Source: Clostridia bacterium | GTDB taxonomy: Bacteria > Bacillota > Clostridia > Oscillospirales > Acutalibacteraceae | Assembly (NCBI GenBank): GCA_017403185.1 | Contig: JAFQON010000011.1 | Coordinates: 32,051 to 96,050 of the forward strand | Direction of reading: 5' to 3' | Length of the DNA: 64,000 nt | Shown here: in pieces, positions 15,461 to 25,081 of the stretch | How the letters are laid out: each line of letters opens with the position of its first letter | How positions within the stretch are numbered: the stretch's first letter is position 1 | Translations under genes and position numbers: made by a program | Notes under the pieces: model-generated | What the model saw: the letters and a program-made list of their open reading frames with translations, nothing else | Told to the model about the DNA's origin: nothing | Database searches by the model: none

Positions 15461-16990
15461 TTATACCCCCGGAATAAGCAACATTCCGTTGCGGTCAACA
15501 AGGCTGTCTGCCAAATCATTTTCAGCCATTATCGCATCAACGGTTGTGTTGTATCTGCGGGCAATATCCCAGACTGCCTCTCCTTTATCGCAAAAATAGA
15601 TTGTGAGAGCGCAGGCTTTATCCCGTTTAACGGCATCCTCGGACACCTCAATTGAGCTGATATATTTTTTGTTGCAAGCTGAGAGAACGATTCCCGAAAC
15701 ATCAATTTCTGTTTTAAGCTCAAGACGGCTGTCACCTGTAACGGCACAGGAGCAGGCCGTGATTGATGCCGAGCCGTAGCACACAATTCTTTCAGGCTTT
15801 TTACTCAGTTTTGCAGAATACTCAAAATCCACAGGCTTTTGCACTGTTCCGAAGCTGTTTTCAGAGTCCTTATAGATTACCGTTGCCTGATATGTTCCGC
15901 TGATAACACACTTATCGTCTTTTGATGTGAAATTATATTTTATATCCGAACACCATACCGCTACAACACAATCAACACTGACACCGATGCTTTCAAGGAT
16001 TACCTTGTTTGTAAAGGTCGAATTGAATTTGTCACAATATTCGAGCAGTTCAATGTTTTTCGATGTGTTTTTTACCTCATAATCCGTTGAATATGAATCG
16101 GTAATAACCGTAAGAGGAGTTTCCTCAAAAGAAATCATAAATGCGCTTATTCGGGCACTCAGGTCAATCAGGCACATATTACCCGATGAATCTGCCTTTG
16201 CAACCGCTTCGCATGAGGTCACGCTCATCTTAAGGCTGCTCAGGCTGTTTTCATTCAGCCCTTCAAGCTCAACAATCTGACTAATCGGCATTGAATGCTC
16301 TGCCCTCTCAAGCGTGCCGTCCTCGGCGGAATAATAAATTCTTACAGTGCAATCCCCTTTTATCAAAGCCTTGTTGTTGATTATCTTTATTTCAGAAGCA
16401 ACTGCGCACGGAGATACATTAATGATTTGTGCAACAGGCTTTTTATCGCTTTCAAGCTCAACAACCTCACTCATCAGGAACGCTTTTTCACACACACCTG
16501 TAACACTCGCAAAAGCAAAATCCTCACTCAGCAGCTGTATTCCCGCACCTTCTGCATGGCAAAGCATATCTTCGTTTCTTTTGTTTAAAGCTTTAAAAAT
16601 AAAGGTGAGCATAGCTCTGACATCTATCCGTCTCGGATTAACAGCTCTGCAGTTAACATAATCCGTATTAACGGTCACACTCACCGAAGACTCGGATGAA
16701 ATTCGGTTTGATTCAATAAATTTTTGTATCGGATAGCTTTGCTCGTAGCCGGCAATTTTTCCGTTTTCGCCAACATAAAGCAGTCTGACAACAGCATTGC
16801 CGTCTGCAGTTACCCTGCCCGATGAATTCTGAACGGAATTGATGTTTGTAATAACGTTGCAGCGCAAAATCCGCTGTATTTCAGGGCAATAATCGGGCAA
16901 TGAGATGTCGGCATCAACAGACTGCTCTGCAGTTGTTTCAAAAACAGTTTCGCAAAAGCCGAGCTTTTGTGTTTCACAGTTAAAATTCAT
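15461..16990 (-). CDS. SPOCS (DUF3794) and LysM domain protein, SipL-like
   Basis: This 509-residue protein begins with ADISLPDYCPEIQRIL, typical of the SPOCS/DUF3794 group, and appears to contain three SPOCS repeats (roughly 30-120, 165-260 and 310-430). It ends with a LysM domain at about 462-507 (GEAVWDIARRYNTTVDAIMAENDL). This is the layout of SipL of Clostridioides difficile, which anchors the coat platform protein SpoIVA to the forespore membrane during sporulation. No signal peptide is seen, as expected for a mother-cell protein. The ribosome site is GGGAGG. Confidence 0.85.
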   Translation of the reverse strand: MNFNCETQKLGFCETVFETTAEQSVDADISLPDYCPEIQRILRCNVITNINSVQNSSGRVTADGNAVVRLLYVGENGKIAGYEQSYPIQKFIESNRISSESSVSVTVNTDYVNCRAVNPRRIDVRAMLTFIFKALNKRNEDMLCHAEGAGIQLLSEDFAFASVTGVCEKAFLMSEVVELESDKKPVAQIINVSPCAVASEIKIINNKALIKGDCTVRIYYSAEDGTLERAEHSMPISQIVELEGLNENSLSSLKMSVTSCEAVAKADSSGNMCLIDLSARISAFMISFEETPLTVITDSYSTDYEVKNTSKNIELLEYCDKFNSTFTNKVILESIGVSVDCVVAVWCSDIKYNFTSKDDKCVISGTYQATVIYKDSENSFGTVQKPVDFEYSAKLSKKPERIVCYGSASITACSCAVTGDSRLELKTEIDVSGIVLSACNKKYISSIEVSEDAVKRDKACALTIYFCDKGEAVWDIARRYNTTVDAIMAENDLADSLVDRNGMLLIPGV

Positions 16991-17116
16991 GGCGGTTCCT
17001 CCCGTTTACTTTATCACCACAATATATTCACATCATGTCCAAAATATGACGGTGAAGTTTTTTTGCAAAAACCCACTAATTTCAGTATATATTTTTAAAA
17101 TTTTTAAAAATATATA

Positions 17117-17145
17117 TTTACATTCTAAGAATTATATATTATAAT
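17117..17145 (+). promoter_or_regulatory. Promoter of ydbC
   Basis: TTTACA (17117-17122) and TATAAT (17140-17145) are 17 bases apart. The preceding 16991-17116 is AT-rich with no gene. Confidence 0.6.
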
Positions 17146-17179
17146 GTCATTGTATAATTGAATGAAAGGAGCAACCAAC

Positions 17180-17395
17180 ATGCCCGAATTTACTTATGAA
17201 ATCGTTGAATCAGTAGCAGTTCTCTCAGAGAATCCCAAGGGATGGACCAAAGAGCTTAACCTTATCAGCTGGAACGGAAGAGATCCCAAGTATGATATCC
17301 GTGAGTGGGCACCCGACCATGAAAAAATGGGCAAGGGCGTAACACTCAGCAAAGATGAAATGGCAGCTCTCAAAGAAGCTGTTAAAGGTCTTTAA
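17180..17395 (+). CDS. YdbC family (PC4-like) nucleic-acid-binding protein
   Basis: The 71-residue product, from the ATG preceded by GAAAGGAG, carries the YdbC signature almost end to end: FTYEIVESVAVLSENPKGWTKELN and YDIREWAPDHEKMGKGVTL. The fold is that of the PC4 single-strand DNA-binding coactivators; the cellular role in Firmicutes is not settled. A terminator follows, so it is transcribed alone. Confidence 0.88.
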   Translation: MPEFTYEIVESVAVLSENPKGWTKELNLISWNGRDPKYDIREWAPDHEKMGKGVTLSKDEMAALKEAVKGL

Positions 17396-17416
17396 TTTAA
17401 TCCTTAACTCAGGCGG

Positions 17417-17444
17417 GCGTTGCGGAATATACCGCAACGCTTTT
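17417..17444 (+). terminator. Terminator after ydbC
   Basis: GCGTTGCGG and CCGCAACGC form a 9-pair stem with a 6-base loop followed by TTTTC. Confidence 0.8.
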
Positions 17445-17482
17445 CTTTCATCCTGTTTTAACTTCGGGAGGCTTTGTTAATC

Positions 17483-18979
17483 ATGAGCAATAATGAAACC
17501 AACCGCAAAATTTCCGAATTTAAAGTGTATGACAGGCGCTATGTGGGCGCAAAGGAAACCTTCGCCTATCTTCTCAATGACTTTTCAAACGCATTTAACA
17601 TCAACGGATACACAGATCGCTTCCTGTGGGATGTTGTAAAAATTGATTTCAAAACGAACGCATTTGTCAATCTTTTTACAGGCGCATGGGATATTATAAA
17701 TGACCCGATTATCGCCGCTATCGTTGACAAAACAAGAACACGATGGGGGAAGTTCAGACCGTACCTTGTTGCTTTTCAGATTCCGATGACGCTTCTGGGC
17801 GCATTGTATTGGTTTATCCCCTTTTTCTTTCCCGGCACCTCGGGCACACATCTGCCAAAGCTGATTTACTACTTTGCATTCAATGTTATCAATGAAACGG
17901 CAGGCACCTTCACAAGCATTGCCAAATCAGGATACATGACCACCGTGACTCCGCACCCTAATGACAGGGCAAGGCTTATAACCCTTGCGGAGCTTTTGAC
18001 GGGGTTTATGGGCGAGGATATGCCGAACTACATAATGGGCATTCTGATTGACCTGATAAACAACAACATTTTAAAATGGAAGCTTCAGAATGTTTTTCTT
18101 GCCATGGGCTTGGGAACAAGCATCATCTCATCGGCATTCACCTTGTATTTCTTTATTGTATCGAGAGAAAGAGTTATGCAATCCGTTGAGGCTCCAAGTG
18201 TTAAACAAGGATTAAAAGCCGTTATAAACAATTACCCTGTTTTGCTGATAACTCTCTCGGATTTTCTCGGAGGTTTCAGTGTAGGCTCAAGCAGCACAAA
18301 CTACTTCATTGATGTTCTTGGCTCAGCTTCTTTGCAGACCATACTGAACCTGCCGTCAGGCATCAACGGAACGCTCAGCTACGGCTTTGTCAAGCCAATC
18401 AGAGAGAGATTTTCAACGAAAGCAATATGGGTTTTTGAGGATTTATACACAAGGTTCTGGATAATCCTGCTGTTTATAGTCGGCTCGATCAACAAAAACT
18501 ACAAAAAGAGGCTGCTGATGTGCATTGCCTTCGGCGTTCAGGCGTGGTTTGACAAATGGGCCTTCGGTATCAGGAAGGTTGTTAAGGCAGAACTGTATAA
18601 TGAAGCAATGGACTATTGCGAATGGAAAAACGGCTACCGTGTTGAGGCTACAATCGGCGTTGCAAGAAACCTTATATCCAAGGTGCAGAATATTGTTATG
18701 ACATCGGTTAAAAGCCTTATTCTCAGTGCCATAGGCTATGAGCAGGGAATTGCAATCGGAACACAGACCGATAAAACAAAGTGGTGGCTTTTTGCTCTTT
18801 GCACAGGCATACCGCAATTAACGGGAATCCTTGCTGTCATACCCAAATTCCTCTATCCCCTCTCAGGCAATCTGAGAAATCAGATGTATGATGAGCTTAT
18901 GAGAAGGCGACACGAAATAAACGAAAAAATGACTGATCAGAATAATGACATTACAATACGAATTGAAGAAAGCGTTTAA
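17483..18979 (+). CDS. GPH-family (MFS_2) sugar:cation symporter
   Basis: The 498-residue transporter has about twelve hydrophobic segments and the glycoside-pentoside-hexuronide signature NDPIIAAIVDKTRTRWGKFRPY near residues 72-93. It should import a glycoside or sugar with Na+ or H+. The ATG at 17483 is preferred; GGGAGG lies 12 bases upstream, slightly far. The oxidoreductase gene follows after 5 bases, so both probably serve one sugar. The loop between helices 6 and 7 is longer and less usual (NLPSGINGTLSYGF). Confidence 0.85.
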   Translation: MSNNETNRKISEFKVYDRRYVGAKETFAYLLNDFSNAFNINGYTDRFLWDVVKIDFKTNAFVNLFTGAWDIINDPIIAAIVDKTRTRWGKFRPYLVAFQIPMTLLGALYWFIPFFFPGTSGTHLPKLIYYFAFNVINETAGTFTSIAKSGYMTTVTPHPNDRARLITLAELLTGFMGEDMPNYIMGILIDLINNNILKWKLQNVFLAMGLGTSIISSAFTLYFFIVSRERVMQSVEAPSVKQGLKAVINNYPVLLITLSDFLGGFSVGSSSTNYFIDVLGSASLQTILNLPSGINGTLSYGFVKPIRERFSTKAIWVFEDLYTRFWIILLFIVGSINKNYKKRLLMCIAFGVQAWFDKWAFGIRKVVKAELYNEAMDYCEWKNGYRVEATIGVARNLISKVQNIVMTSVKSLILSAIGYEQGIAIGTQTDKTKWWLFALCTGIPQLTGILAVIPKFLYPLSGNLRNQMYDELMRRRHEINEKMTDQNNDITIRIEESV

Positions 18980-18984
18980 TACCT

Positions 18985-20265
18985 ATGGAAACTAAACCCC
19001 TGAAAACAATTATTGTAGGCGGCGGTCACAGAAGCCTTACCTACGCACAGCTTGCCGAAATCGAAAAAGACAAAATGGAGATTGTCGGCGTTGCTGACCC
19101 TGACGAAAACAGAAGAAGCTCCATTGCAAAACAGTTCAATATCCCCCCTGAAAGATGCTTCAAAACCGCACAGGAGCTTGCACTTGCACCAAAATTCGCC
19201 GATGCCGTTATCAACGGCACAATGGACCATATCCATGTTGAAACAACAATTCCGCTGCTCAAAGCGGGCTATGATGTTCTTCTTGAAAAACCGTTCTCGG
19301 TTAACGAAGAGCAGGCGAGATCGCTTGTTGATGCTGCCAATAAATACGGCAGGAAGATAATGGTGTGCTTCGTTCTGAGATATGCCCCCTTTTACAGAAA
19401 AATCAAGGATATAATTCTTTCAGGCGAAATCGGCAGGATAATAAGCATTCAGACAAACGAATATGTGAGCTACCATCATATGTCTACAAGCCATGTAAGA
19501 GGTAAATGGAACAACTTCGAAAAATGCCACAGCTCAATGCTGCTTGCAAAATGCTGCCACGACCTTGACATAATGATGTGGCTTATGAGCGAAACAAAGC
19601 CCTCTCTTGTGTCAAGCTTCGGTTGCAATATGCAGTTCAGACCCGAAAATGCTCCCAAAAAATCGGGCACACGCTGCCTTATTGACTGCCCCCTATCGGA
19701 AGAATGCCTTTATTCAGCAAAAAGGCTTTATATCGACCACCCCGACAGATGGTCATTCTATGTGTGGGATGCTCTTGAAAGCATTGAAAATCCAACCATT
19801 GAAGATAAAATTGAGCTTCTTAAGACAAGCCCTTACGGCGTTTGCGCATATAAAAGCGACAACAATGTTGTTGACCACCAAACGGTTAATGTGCTTTTTG
19901 AAAGCGGCGCAACGGGCACTCACAATATGATAGGCGGAACAAGCAGAGGCACACGCACCATATTTATAACCGGCACAAAAGGCACAATTGAAGGTGACTT
20001 TGAAGAGGGAAAATTCACACTCTCAAAAATCGATCCCCGACCCGACTGTGAGCATGAGGACACAGTATTCGATTTAAAAATCGATAACGACACACACGGT
20101 GGCGGAGACCTTGACCTTGTAAGAGATTTTGTTGCCTATGCAAGAGGCGAAGAAACATCGGTATCCTGCACAAGCATCAACGATTCCCTTCTCGGCCATC
20201 TTGTTGTATTTCTTGCCGACAAATCAAGAGAAAACGACGGTATTCCCGAAAAAGTTATAATCTGA
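18985..20265 (+). CDS. Gfo/Idh/MocA family oxidoreductase
   Basis: The 426-residue enzyme has a Rossmann domain (TIIVGGGHRSLTYAQ at 7-21), the catalytic Lys in LLEKPFSVNEE and CHDLDIMMWL in the active-site helix. The C-terminal domain contains a cysteine-rich insert, CLIDCPLSEECLYS (about 232-245), seen in some members of this family. It likely oxidises or epimerises the sugar imported by the transporter just upstream. The substrate cannot be told from sequence. Confidence 0.82.
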   Translation: METKPLKTIIVGGGHRSLTYAQLAEIEKDKMEIVGVADPDENRRSSIAKQFNIPPERCFKTAQELALAPKFADAVINGTMDHIHVETTIPLLKAGYDVLLEKPFSVNEEQARSLVDAANKYGRKIMVCFVLRYAPFYRKIKDIILSGEIGRIISIQTNEYVSYHHMSTSHVRGKWNNFEKCHSSMLLAKCCHDLDIMMWLMSETKPSLVSSFGCNMQFRPENAPKKSGTRCLIDCPLSEECLYSAKRLYIDHPDRWSFYVWDALESIENPTIEDKIELLKTSPYGVCAYKSDNNVVDHQTVNVLFESGATGTHNMIGGTSRGTRTIFITGTKGTIEGDFEEGKFTLSKIDPRPDCEHEDTVFDLKIDNDTHGGGDLDLVRDFVAYARGEETSVSCTSINDSLLGHLVVFLADKSRENDGIPEKVII

Positions 20266-20276
20266 TACATACAACA

Positions 20277-20306
20277 GCCCCCCGAAGAAATGAATCTTCG
20301 GGGGGC
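20277..20306. terminator. Terminator hairpin between convergent genes
   Basis: A perfect 12-pair stem GCCCCCCGAAGA/TCTTCGGGGGGC with a 6-base loop lies between the oxidoreductase and the SPFH gene. Flanking T-runs are weak on both strands. Confidence 0.65.
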
Positions 20307-20318
20307 AAATATTTTCAC

Positions 20319-21671
20319 TTATTTTGCATCATTTACATCAAATCTGTCGCCGCATTCGGGGCAGAACTTGGGAGGATTCTTGGGGTCTTCGGGCTTCCAA
20401 CCGCATTTATCGCACTGATAAAGAGGTGCTGCCTCGGGCTTTTTAGCGCCGCAGTTGGGGCAGAATTTGCCTTTGTTCACTGCACCGCAGGAACAGGTCC
20501 AGCCTTCTTCGGCAGGTTTCTTTGCTCCGCATTCCGTGCAGAAGTTACCGCTTACGGTTGCTCCGCAAGCACATTTCCAGCCGTTTGCGGGTGCTGCAGG
20601 AGCTGCCTGTGCGGGTGCCGCTGCTGCCTGCTGCTGTGCCATCTGCTGCTGTTGCTGCTGAACGCCCGCATTATACATCTGTGCCGCATTGAAGCCGCCG
20701 TTTGCATTCATTGCCATACCCATACCCATGAAGCCCGTGAAGGCGCCTGCTTCGTTGTTGGCGGCCGCTTCCATTGCATTTGCCTGAGCATCAGTCATTC
20801 TGCCTGCCATCATAAACGGATTTGAGCCCATTGTTGCGGCATCTTCCATCTGATTAATCTTCTGCATATCTTCGGGAGTGAGTGTAATCGGATTAAGTGC
20901 AATTGATTCAACGGAAATACCTCTGCGCTCTGTCCATTCAACCTTAAGGGCAGAATTCATTGCATCCTTAAGCTCTGTTGTATGAGCAGGAATCTGTGCA
21001 GGTCTGAGTTCAAGCTCTGTCAACCTTGCAAATGCAGGCTGAAGAGCAGAGATAAACTCGGTTTTGAGCTGCATATCAATTTCTTCTCTTCTGTATTCAT
21101 CGCTTACATTGCCTGCAATCTTTGTGTAGAAAAGAAGAGGGTCTGTGATTTTGTAGGAATAAACACCGTTGCATCTTACCTGCACGGTTCTTGCCATGCC
21201 GAGACGCTTGTTCACGACCTCAAACATAAAGGGATTTGCGGTGCCGAACTTGTTATCAAGAATTTCTTTTGTGTTGAAATAATAAACTCTCTGGTCTTTG
21301 CCGGTATCGCCGCCGTATGTAAATCTTTTGCCGATAAGCTTAAAGGTTTCCTTAATGCTGTCACCGAGTTTGCCCGAGAAAATTGAAGGCTCTGTTGAAG
21401 AATCATAGGTGAATTCACCGGGCTCTGCGCAAACCTCAACAATCTTGCCCTGCTCAACGATAATCATGCACTGACCGTCAGCAACGGCAATACCCGAGCC
21501 GTTTGAAATGATGTTGTCGCTGCCCTTGGTGTTGGAGCTTCTGCCGCTGATGCGCTTCTGACCTTTCACCATAAGCACATCGTTTTCAAGTGAATCACAG
21601 TAGAAAAATTCCTTCCACTGGTCTGCCAATACTCCGCCGAGTGCTCCTACTCCTGCTTTAATAAGTCCCAT
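20319..21671 (-). CDS. SPFH-domain protein with C-terminal double zinc ribbon
   Basis: This 450-residue protein has an SPFH/band-7-type domain at about 20-290 of the group sometimes called virion core protein or YdjI-like (GQCMIIVEQGKIVEVCAEPGEFTYD). A Gln/Ala/Pro linker follows at about 335-370, then zinc ribbons CACGATVSGNFCTECG and CSCGAVNKGKFCPNCG, and a last CDKCGWKPEDP...CPECG. Such proteins gather at membranes in scaffolds; in Bacillus YdjI-type proteins are linked to envelope stress. It has its own AGGAGT ribosome site and no obvious partner gene. Confidence 0.8.
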   Translation of the reverse strand: MGLIKAGVGALGGVLADQWKEFFYCDSLENDVLMVKGQKRISGRSSNTKGSDNIISNGSGIAVADGQCMIIVEQGKIVEVCAEPGEFTYDSSTEPSIFSGKLGDSIKETFKLIGKRFTYGGDTGKDQRVYYFNTKEILDNKFGTANPFMFEVVNKRLGMARTVQVRCNGVYSYKITDPLLFYTKIAGNVSDEYRREEIDMQLKTEFISALQPAFARLTELELRPAQIPAHTTELKDAMNSALKVEWTERRGISVESIALNPITLTPEDMQKINQMEDAATMGSNPFMMAGRMTDAQANAMEAAANNEAGAFTGFMGMGMAMNANGGFNAAQMYNAGVQQQQQQMAQQQAAAAPAQAAPAAPANGWKCACGATVSGNFCTECGAKKPAEEGWTCSCGAVNKGKFCPNCGAKKPEAAPLYQCDKCGWKPEDPKNPPKFCPECGDRFDVNDAK

Positions 21672-21686
21672 AATATAACTCCTTTC

Positions 21687-22946
21687 TTATTTTACAAGTT
21701 TATCAACATCGGATAATTTAATTCTCTTTGATACAACATATGTTTTATATTTGCCGTCGCTGAGTTTTTCACCGAAGCAGCCGTATGTTGAGGTGACAAC
21801 CGTATCATCATCAAGCACAACATTGCCGCAATAGCCTGTATCCGCATTTGCAGAAAGGACAGGCTCTTTCTGGTCAGCAAGATATGTATGAGCAAGCTTT
21901 ATTCTGTACTGACCCTCTCTGCCGTTTTTGAGATCATCATAGGTGCCAACCCATGCAATCCAGCCCTCGCTGAACCAATTATTTTTACCCTTATAATTCT
22001 TTTCTGTTTTTTCTTTATCTCTTTCGATTGAACGGAAGGTTATGAACAGCCTGCCGTCTTTTGTGTAATCCGCCTTATGCCTTTCGCCGTTAAGCGCAGA
22101 CGGCGCAAAAACGGGCTCTGACCAGGTTTTTCCCTCATCGCTTGAGAATGAAAGCAGCGAGTTATAATTTTTATTGTTGCTTCTTGCAATAAGGCAGAGC
22201 TCATCACCTTTGCCGCAATCAGAACGGACAACCTCGACCTCACACATATTTGCCTTTTTCTCCATCGCACGGTGCTCGGCAAAATAAGGCTCAGGCTTGC
22301 TCCATACGGGCTTGCCGTTTTCAAACGAAAGAATGGTTTTGTAATTCACGAAATCGGATTCATGAAAAAACGCCATCCATTTATCAACAAATTTCCCGTT
22401 TTCCTTAAGCCTTGTGAGAGAAGCCATTGAAACAACGGGTATAACCGTGAAATCATCCTTTTTGGAGAAACAAAGCTCAAATTCAGACCAGGTTTTTCCT
22501 TCATCGTCAGAAAGAGAAAAATTGAAGCCTCCTATTGTCCCCTTGCCGTCATGCCAATTCGGATTACCCGATATAAGAAGAATTTTGTCGGGAGTTCCGT
22601 CTGCAAATTCAAGGCGGTAAACGGTTGGTGTTTCTCTTGAGGTTTCCCATGACTTGGGCATATTTTCAATCTGCGAATCGTATGTTATGCCGCCGTCACG
22701 GCTTATGCTGCTTCTTATAGCACCCTTGCCGTGACCCGACGGATATACATCAAGAATGCTGCCGTCCTTGAGAAGAATGGCATCGGGATGGCCGAGATAA
22801 TCAAGACCGTTATCAACAACCGAAAACTCATAAAGATACCTGAGCTCTTCCGGAGTGTTCTCCGGCATTACATCGAGCCTAACAAGCGGAATGGTGTAAT
22901 CTCCCGCTCCGTTACGGTATTTTTTTTCAAATATTTTCAGGCACAT
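21687..22946 (-). CDS. Sialidase-like BNR-repeat protein (second copy)
   Basis: The 419-residue product is a sialidase-fold propeller with Asp boxes SRDGGITYD (about 81-89), SDDEGKTWSEF (about 146-156) and SSDEGKTWSEP (about 272-282). The N-terminus has GHPDAILLKDGSILDVYPSGHGKG, which fills the position of the arginine motif in true sialidases but without RIP. No signal peptide is visible. It differs in length and repeat spacing from the copy at 1392-2468, so they are distinct family members. The ribosome site is AAAGGAAAAG. Confidence 0.75.
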   Translation of the reverse strand: MCLKIFEKKYRNGAGDYTIPLVRLDVMPENTPEELRYLYEFSVVDNGLDYLGHPDAILLKDGSILDVYPSGHGKGAIRSSISRDGGITYDSQIENMPKSWETSRETPTVYRLEFADGTPDKILLISGNPNWHDGKGTIGGFNFSLSDDEGKTWSEFELCFSKKDDFTVIPVVSMASLTRLKENGKFVDKWMAFFHESDFVNYKTILSFENGKPVWSKPEPYFAEHRAMEKKANMCEVEVVRSDCGKGDELCLIARSNNKNYNSLLSFSSDEGKTWSEPVFAPSALNGERHKADYTKDGRLFITFRSIERDKEKTEKNYKGKNNWFSEGWIAWVGTYDDLKNGREGQYRIKLAHTYLADQKEPVLSANADTGYCGNVVLDDDTVVTSTYGCFGEKLSDGKYKTYVVSKRIKLSDVDKLVK

Positions 22947-23002
22947 ATTTCTTTTCCTTTCACCTTAATAAATTATATTCATTATGCAGATACAGCCGTG
23001 AA

Positions 23003-24949
23003 TCATCCGTTCTGATTCCTTTTAAGCAGAGGAATCATATAGGTATATCCGTCTGCATTGATGTTTCTTGAAAAAGACTCGGGGGCAACTGCAGATGTAT
23101 TATAAACCGTAACGGTCTGAAGCTGATAAAGCGGGCATTCTATTGCCTGCTCCATAACAAGCTCCATGAGCTGAGAAGTCAATTTAACCTTGTTTGAGTA
23201 GCCTGCCGCACTGCGGATAAGAGAAGTAAGATTATCAATTTCAGGACTGCTCATACCGGTTTTGTTCAGCTTTCCGTTGCTGTTATAATACTCATATTTA
23301 TCACACGAATTGCCGTCATACACATTTTCGAGCCACAAATCCGCCTTGCCCGAAGCAATTGCATTATCAACGCTCTGCTCATCGGCAGCAACAGCATTCA
23401 GAACTATTCCTTTTTCGGCAAGAATATTCTTATAAGCTTCAATAACTGTATCCGTAAGCTCATCGCCGTTTTTGCAATAATACAGTGACACTTCACTTAT
23501 CGGCGTGCCGCTGCCCATGCTGTAAACCTTAAAAGCACTGCCGCTGTAAAACGGCTCCGTTACATCTGACGGATATTCCTCAAATCTTATGCTCAAGGGT
23601 CTCATAAGCCTTGTATAATAAGAACCGATTTGTGTTTCAAGCGCACCGCTGATATCACACAGCCCCATAAGAGCCTTTCTTTCGGACAAACTAAGAGTTT
23701 TGGTGTTAAAAAAGAGCGAGGAATAGTAATTGCAGTCATCAACAAAATACCGAACATCTTCACCGTCAAGCCTGCTTACGGTGTCTGCCGTTGCAAGTGT
23801 TCTTACAATATCAACATCGCCTGACAACACCTGCTCAATCGGGTCATCGTCCTCAGAAAGCTCAATAAATTTCAAATAAGAGAATTCGCTTGCTGCCTCG
23901 GAATAGTAGCGGTTTGAAGCCATTGAAACGACGCCGTCGGCATAATCTGTAACGATATAAGCACCCGAACATACTCCGTAACCCTCGGACTCTTTGATTT
24001 TTTCGGCTGAGCCCTTGACATATTCCGCACTAAGATATGCTTTTGATACAAGCAGGGCATTCAACTCGGCTATGGCATTTATATTTTTGGAATTAAAAAG
24101 CACGGTACAGGTATAATCATTTACTTTTTTTATTCCTTCAATACCTGCTACATCTATGCCGTCAGAGTAGTTTTCATCAATGTATTCTGAATACAGACGG
24201 TCTCTGTACCAATTCTCGGGATTATATTCAAGCGGATTGCTTTCTGCCTCTGCAAGAGCAACAAGCCTGATAACTCTTTTCTCCGAAGGACTGCTTCCGA
24301 GGTCTGAAATCGCCTCTTCATAGCCGTTTTTTATCAAGCGCTCTCTCCATGATAAACCTGAAGGTGATGCGGAATCAAGGTTGCCGTCAAACCTGCCCTC
24401 AAGCATCGTTTCGGCAAGATAATCGGTATAATCATCCGCTGAAATTGATGAAACTGTGTATTCTTCTTTAACCGTTTGCTCAATCTCATCAACAGATGAG
24501 CGATAGTTTTCATCATCAAAATAGTATTCCTTAAGCCCGACGATATCGTTCAGATACCAGTCGGAATAAGTTCCGTCATAGGTTGCATCGGCTATAAAAT
24601 GATAGAAAAATATAACATCGTCAATTGTTATGTTTGTGCCGTCTGAAAAATACAGGTTTTCATTAATGGAAACAGTATATTTAACCTGATTTTCTCCATG
24701 AAACTCATACGATATTCCGCCGCTGTGATTGACAAGCTTGTTGTCGCCGTCTTTTCGCTGAATGCTTCTGAACATCTGCGACACAACCTCACGGTCCGCA
24801 TTGCTTTGAGCATAAAATGGGTTAAACACTCCGCCAAGACCGCTGACACCCACCTTGAGCGTGGATGAGCCCTCCGCACCTTTGCAGCAAGGCAATATAA
24901 CAATCAAAAAACAGCATATCAATGCCGTGAATGCCTTCAATTTTTTCAT
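23003..24949 (-). CDS. Peptide-type ABC transporter substrate-binding lipoprotein (orphan)
   Basis: The 648-residue protein starts with a lipoprotein signal peptide (FLIVILPCCKG, Cys about 21-22). The mature part has the family-5 binding-protein pattern: SGLGGVFNPFYAQSN near the start, INENLYFSDGTNITIDDVIFFYHFI, and VDDCNYYSSLFFNTKTLSLSE. It is longer than usual (about 540), because of an acidic insert around 140-230. It should bind oligopeptides or another small ligand at the outer membrane face. No permease or ATPase gene is adjacent, and it has its own promoter. Confidence 0.82.
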   Translation of the reverse strand: MKKLKAFTALICCFLIVILPCCKGAEGSSTLKVGVSGLGGVFNPFYAQSNADREVVSQMFRSIQRKDGDNKLVNHSGGISYEFHGENQVKYTVSINENLYFSDGTNITIDDVIFFYHFIADATYDGTYSDWYLNDIVGLKEYYFDDENYRSSVDEIEQTVKEEYTVSSISADDYTDYLAETMLEGRFDGNLDSASPSGLSWRERLIKNGYEEAISDLGSSPSEKRVIRLVALAEAESNPLEYNPENWYRDRLYSEYIDENYSDGIDVAGIEGIKKVNDYTCTVLFNSKNINAIAELNALLVSKAYLSAEYVKGSAEKIKESEGYGVCSGAYIVTDYADGVVSMASNRYYSEAASEFSYLKFIELSEDDDPIEQVLSGDVDIVRTLATADTVSRLDGEDVRYFVDDCNYYSSLFFNTKTLSLSERKALMGLCDISGALETQIGSYYTRLMRPLSIRFEEYPSDVTEPFYSGSAFKVYSMGSGTPISEVSLYYCKNGDELTDTVIEAYKNILAEKGIVLNAVAADEQSVDNAIASGKADLWLENVYDGNSCDKYEYYNSNGKLNKTGMSSPEIDNLTSLIRSAAGYSNKVKLTSQLMELVMEQAIECPLYQLQTVTVYNTSAVAPESFSRNINADGYTYMIPLLKRNQNG

Positions 24950-24984
24950 AAGGTAAATACATCCTCATTGTATTTTATAATGAT

Positions 24985-25013
24985 ATTTTACCACATTGAA
25001 TGTTCAGATACAA
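24985..25013 (-). promoter_or_regulatory. Promoter of the binding-lipoprotein gene
   Basis: TTGTAT (25013-25008) and TAAAAT (24990-24985) are 17 bases apart. Confidence 0.5.
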
Positions 25014-25035
25014 TAACAATTTATTAATTTTATAG

Positions 25036-25070
25036 TATAAAAAAGCGCCTTTCTGTTGTGAAAGGCGCTT
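25036..25070 (-). terminator. Terminator of the epimerase gene
   Basis: AAGCGCCTTTC and GAAAGGCGCTT form a perfect 11-pair stem with a 6-base loop; six T follow on the minus strand. Confidence 0.9.
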
Positions 25071-25081
25071 TTGCATTATGT

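Noticed and set aside
20600-20670. Microsatellite-type repeat (CTG/GCTGCT runs)
   Set aside because: It encodes the Gln/Ala linker of the SPFH protein and is short and imperfect; no sign of a separate repeat element.
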